Source of the DNA: Verrucomicrobiales bacterium
GTDB taxonomy: Bacteria; Verrucomicrobiota; Verrucomicrobiia; Methylacidiphilales; JAAUTS01
DNA: 34,093 bases
Direction of reading: 5' to 3'
NCBI GenBank assembly: GCA_031266335.1
Contig: JAISBF010000219.1
Span: forward strand, 1 to 34,093
Shown one piece after another: positions 32,484 to 34,093 of this stretch. The translations under genes and the position numbers were made by a program. Position 1 is the first letter of the stretch. Each line of letters starts with the position of its first letter. The notes beneath the pieces are model-generated. The model saw nothing but the letters and a program-made list of their open reading frames with translations. It was not told the DNA's origin and ran no database searches.

Positions 32484-33197
32484 TCACGCCTCTTTCCGCA
32501 CCGGCACGGTGACGAAGGCGGTTTTGCCCAGCACGTTGTTGTCGCTGTCGAGGAGGTTGATATGATAATCCCAGTTCGTCCGCTCGGCGGGCAACTCGTG
32601 GTGGTCGGTGAAGCGCGCCTGGGCGATGACGGCCACGGTCTGCAAGCCTGTTCCGTCGTGGCGGTCGCAGTTGACGCGGATGAGTTTGGCCGGCGCGGGG
32701 CGGGTGAGGTGGAACAGCACCTCGCCGCCGGTGAATTTGGCGTTGACCTCGCTGACCAGGTCGGCCAGCACCGGGGCGGGCTTCGGCAGCGGGTTCAGGC
32801 GCAGGGTGTTTTTGATGTCCGGCGTGCATTTGGGGGTGTTGATGAAGCCGTCCACGCAGTTGAAAATCATGGCGTACAGCCCGCCGCCGGGGCCGGTGGC
32901 GGTGGAGGCCGGGCCGGTGGGGGTGGTGTTGGGCTGGACGGTGACGTTCTGGCCGACCGGGGACCATTCGGCGGAGTGTTTGTTCGCCGTGCGTTCGCGG
33001 GCGATGGCGACGGCGGCGGCGTGGTAGCCGTAGATTTTTTGCAGGAAGGGCAGGGCGGCGTTGAGGAGGACGATGATTTCCTCTTCCAGTCCTAGCGCGG
33101 CCCTGAATTGCGGCAGTTCGGCGACGAAGTTGGTCGCCCAGATGAATTGTTCCTTCTCCGTGGTGGGGAAGTAGTTGCGGGTGGTATGGGTGCTCAT
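32484..33197 (-). CDS. Protein of unknown function with helical and beta domains
   Basis: A 237-residue protein, not recognised with certainty. Residues 1-75 are helical (YFPTTEKEQFIWATNFVAEL and LEEEIIVLLNAALPFLQKIY), the middle is Pro/Thr/Gly-rich, and residues about 145-237 are beta-rich (AKLIRVNCDRHDGTG, TNWDYHINLLDSDNNVLGKT), like a fibronectin-type or related sandwich. It has no signal peptide. The layout recalls small helical-plus-Fn3-like proteins seen in other bacteria, often of unknown role; that link is from memory. The gene lies downstream, on the same strand, of the 21-bp repeat open frame. A-rich AAGAAAGAAAGAA precedes the start. Confidence 0.7.
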   Translation of the reverse strand: MSTHTTRNYFPTTEKEQFIWATNFVAELPQFRAALGLEEEIIVLLNAALPFLQKIYGYHAAAVAIARERTANKHSAEWSPVGQNVTVQPNTTPTGPASTATGPGGGLYAMIFNCVDGFINTPKCTPDIKNTLRLNPLPKPAPVLADLVSEVNAKFTGGEVLFHLTRPAPAKLIRVNCDRHDGTGLQTVAVIAQARFTDHHELPAERTNWDYHINLLDSDNNVLGKTAFVTVPVRKEA

Positions 33198-33277
33198 GGG
33201 TTGGGTTCTTTCTTTCTTGGTTGGGTTGGGTTAATTCAAATTTCAAATCTCAAATCTCAAAGCCATAATTGCTAAAT

Positions 33278-33580
33278 TCAAAGTTGCCGGGGCAGCCGAG
33301 CGTTTGGGGTTTCCCCCGTCGCGGGGGAGACTTCCCTTGTCGTGGATAAGGTCTTATCCGTCGCAGATAAGGTCTTATCCGTCGTGGATAAAGTCTTATC
33401 TGTCGCAGATAAGGTCTTATCCGTCGTGGATAAAGCCTTATCCGTCGTGGATAAGGTCTTATCTGTCGCGGGGAAAACCTTCCTTGTCACGAGTGAGCCA
33501 TTCCTTATCGCAAGGAAGAGCTTCCTTGTCGCGGGGAAGGCTTTACCTGTCACGGGGGAGGTGATGATGTTGGTCTTCAT
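33278..33580 (-). CDS. Heptapeptide-repeat protein of unknown function
   Basis: A 100-residue open frame made almost wholly of 7-residue units of the pattern T-D/R/G-K-x-L/F-S/P-A/T: TGKAFPA, TRKLFLA, TRKVFPA, then six TDKTLS(A/T)-like units, ending TREVSPA TGETPNA. It starts MKTNIITSPVTGKA. The opposite strand is also open and gives VVDKVLS units because each DNA unit is partly self-complementary, so the coding strand is uncertain. I prefer the minus strand since it fills the frame from start to stop in register and precedes the 32484-33197 gene. No clear ribosome binding site. Confidence 0.45.
   Translation of the reverse strand: MKTNIITSPVTGKAFPATRKLFLAIRNGSLVTRKVFPATDKTLSTTDKALSTTDKTLSATDKTLSTTDKTLSATDKTLSTTREVSPATGETPNARLPRQL
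33318..33548. repeat. 21-bp tandem repeat with internal palindrome
   Basis: Eleven units of 21 bp with consensus GTCGYGGATAAGGTCTTATC plus one C. The six central units are near-identical and the outer ones diverge but keep length. Each unit contains the palindrome GATAAG-GT-CTTATC, so single-stranded forms could make many small hairpins. Confidence 0.95.
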
Positions 33581-33647
33581 GTTATGGTTAGCTGGCGCAA
33601 AACGAGGAAAACAACGACCTGCGTCCGGCGTTGTGAATAATGAGGGA

Positions 33648-33823
33648 ATTTTTTTAACAGGGAGTTCATGGAGATTATTTTTTTAAACTTTTTTTAACCA
33701 CGGATGGACACCGATGAACACCGATAAAATAAACCAAAAAAATAATCCGTGTTCATCCGTGTCCATCCGTGGTTAAAAAAATAATCTCCACATTCTCCAT
33801 GTTCTCCCTGTAAAAAGATTTTC
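33648..33823. repeat. Hairpin repeat with a second hairpin repeat nested inside
   Basis: The outer arms are AACAGGGAGTTCATGGAG and CTCCATGTTCTCCCTGT, the family of 5263 and 26019. Between them, 33694-33776 is a different hairpin: ACCACGGATGGACACCGATG and TTCATCCGTGTCCATCCGTG. The latter resembles an intergenic sequence known from many unrelated bacteria. Confidence 0.88.
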
Positions 33824-33923
33824 TTCGCTCCTTTTTTGACACTCCACCGGCAGCGCCGCCGTCCCTCGGTGAGAGGGGCGGGCGGCGGCTGATGGTAGGG
33901 GGTGGCACGCATATCGGGTTAAC

Positions 33924-34093
33924 TCATAGCTGCAAGTTGTCCTCGCGCCGGCGGCGGATGACGAACAGCGCCAGGCCGCCCAGGCCCGCGCCGAGCAGGA
34001 ACCAGGTGGAGGGTTCGGGGATGGGTTGGGTTTCCCAGATGCTCAGTGTGCCGTTGGTGAGGGAACTGGTGAAGGTTTCCACGCCATCGGTGG
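33924..34093 (-). CDS. PEP-CTERM protein, C-terminal part (runs off the window)
   Basis: The last 55 codons of a minus-strand gene whose start lies beyond 34093. It ends IPEPSTWFLLGAGLGGLALF, then VIRRRR and a short tail EDNLQL before TGA at 33924-33926. The sorting signal is a clear PEP-CTERM, but of a slightly different subtype from the other three, which end exactly in RRRR. The upstream visible part (TFTSSLTNGTLSIWETQP) shows no beta-strand repeat. Confidence 0.85.
   Translation of the reverse strand, partial: TDGVETFTSSLTNGTLSIWETQPIPEPSTWFLLGAGLGGLALFVIRRRREDNLQL

Overview
This looks like a chromosomal segment of a GC-rich bacterium, most likely a Verrucomicrobiota member of the Opitutae type. 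I infer this from large PEP-CTERM proteins built of autotransporter-type beta-strand repeats, a serine-type sulfatase beside its radical-SAM maturase, a DUF1080 secreted protein, a URO-D-like protein and many hairpin intergenic repeats. No 16S or ribosomal gene is present to prove the taxonomy.

Layout. 1-586: octanucleotide array and gene-free DNA. 587-3275: a small coiled-coil/HTH protein, a phosphohexomutase and a 54-residue membrane peptide. 3455-5197: transaldolase and a TIM-barrel isomerase-like protein. 5419-9003: first PEP-CTERM cassette. 9106-12437: AsmA-like protein, divergent diacylglycerol-kinase-like protein, secreted protein and apt. 12.45-17.86 kb: an acquired-looking island with an IS1595 remnant, a DNA methyltransferase overlapping an HNH nuclease, an IS5 remnant and a complete IS5-type element, abutting the 3' end of tRNA-Leu(CAA). 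18.07-20.33 kb: glycosyltransferase, DUF1080 protein and a HigB/HigA-like pair. 20.43-26.17 kb: two tandem PEP-CTERM cassettes. 26.2-32.2 kb: TIM-barrel glycosidase, URO-D-like protein, sulfatase and sulfatase maturase. 32.5-34.1 kb: a protein of unknown function, a 21-bp repeat encoding heptapeptides, and the C-terminus of a fourth PEP-CTERM protein.

Three signals stand out beyond the gene list. (1) The 7-mer GTCAGCG (or CGCTGAC) occurs about 99 times by hand count, against about 7 expected, in genes and between genes, and nearly vanishes in the tRNA-Leu island. It behaves like an uptake- or Chi-type genome signature. (2) Octanucleotide arrays of the form GCTCNNNC occur four times. Three of them lie at the same place inside a repeated leader of several hundred bp upstream of PEP-CTERM genes, with different copy numbers, so this is a candidate length-variable switch for surface proteins. 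(3) Hairpin repeats of several families fill almost every long intergenic gap and are nested in each other.

Functionally the window combines sugar-phosphate metabolism (phosphohexomutase, transaldolase), polysaccharide breakdown (sulfatase and maturase, glycosidase, DUF1080), surface display (PEP-CTERM proteins; no exosortase is in the window) and defence (methyltransferase/HNH, toxin-antitoxin).
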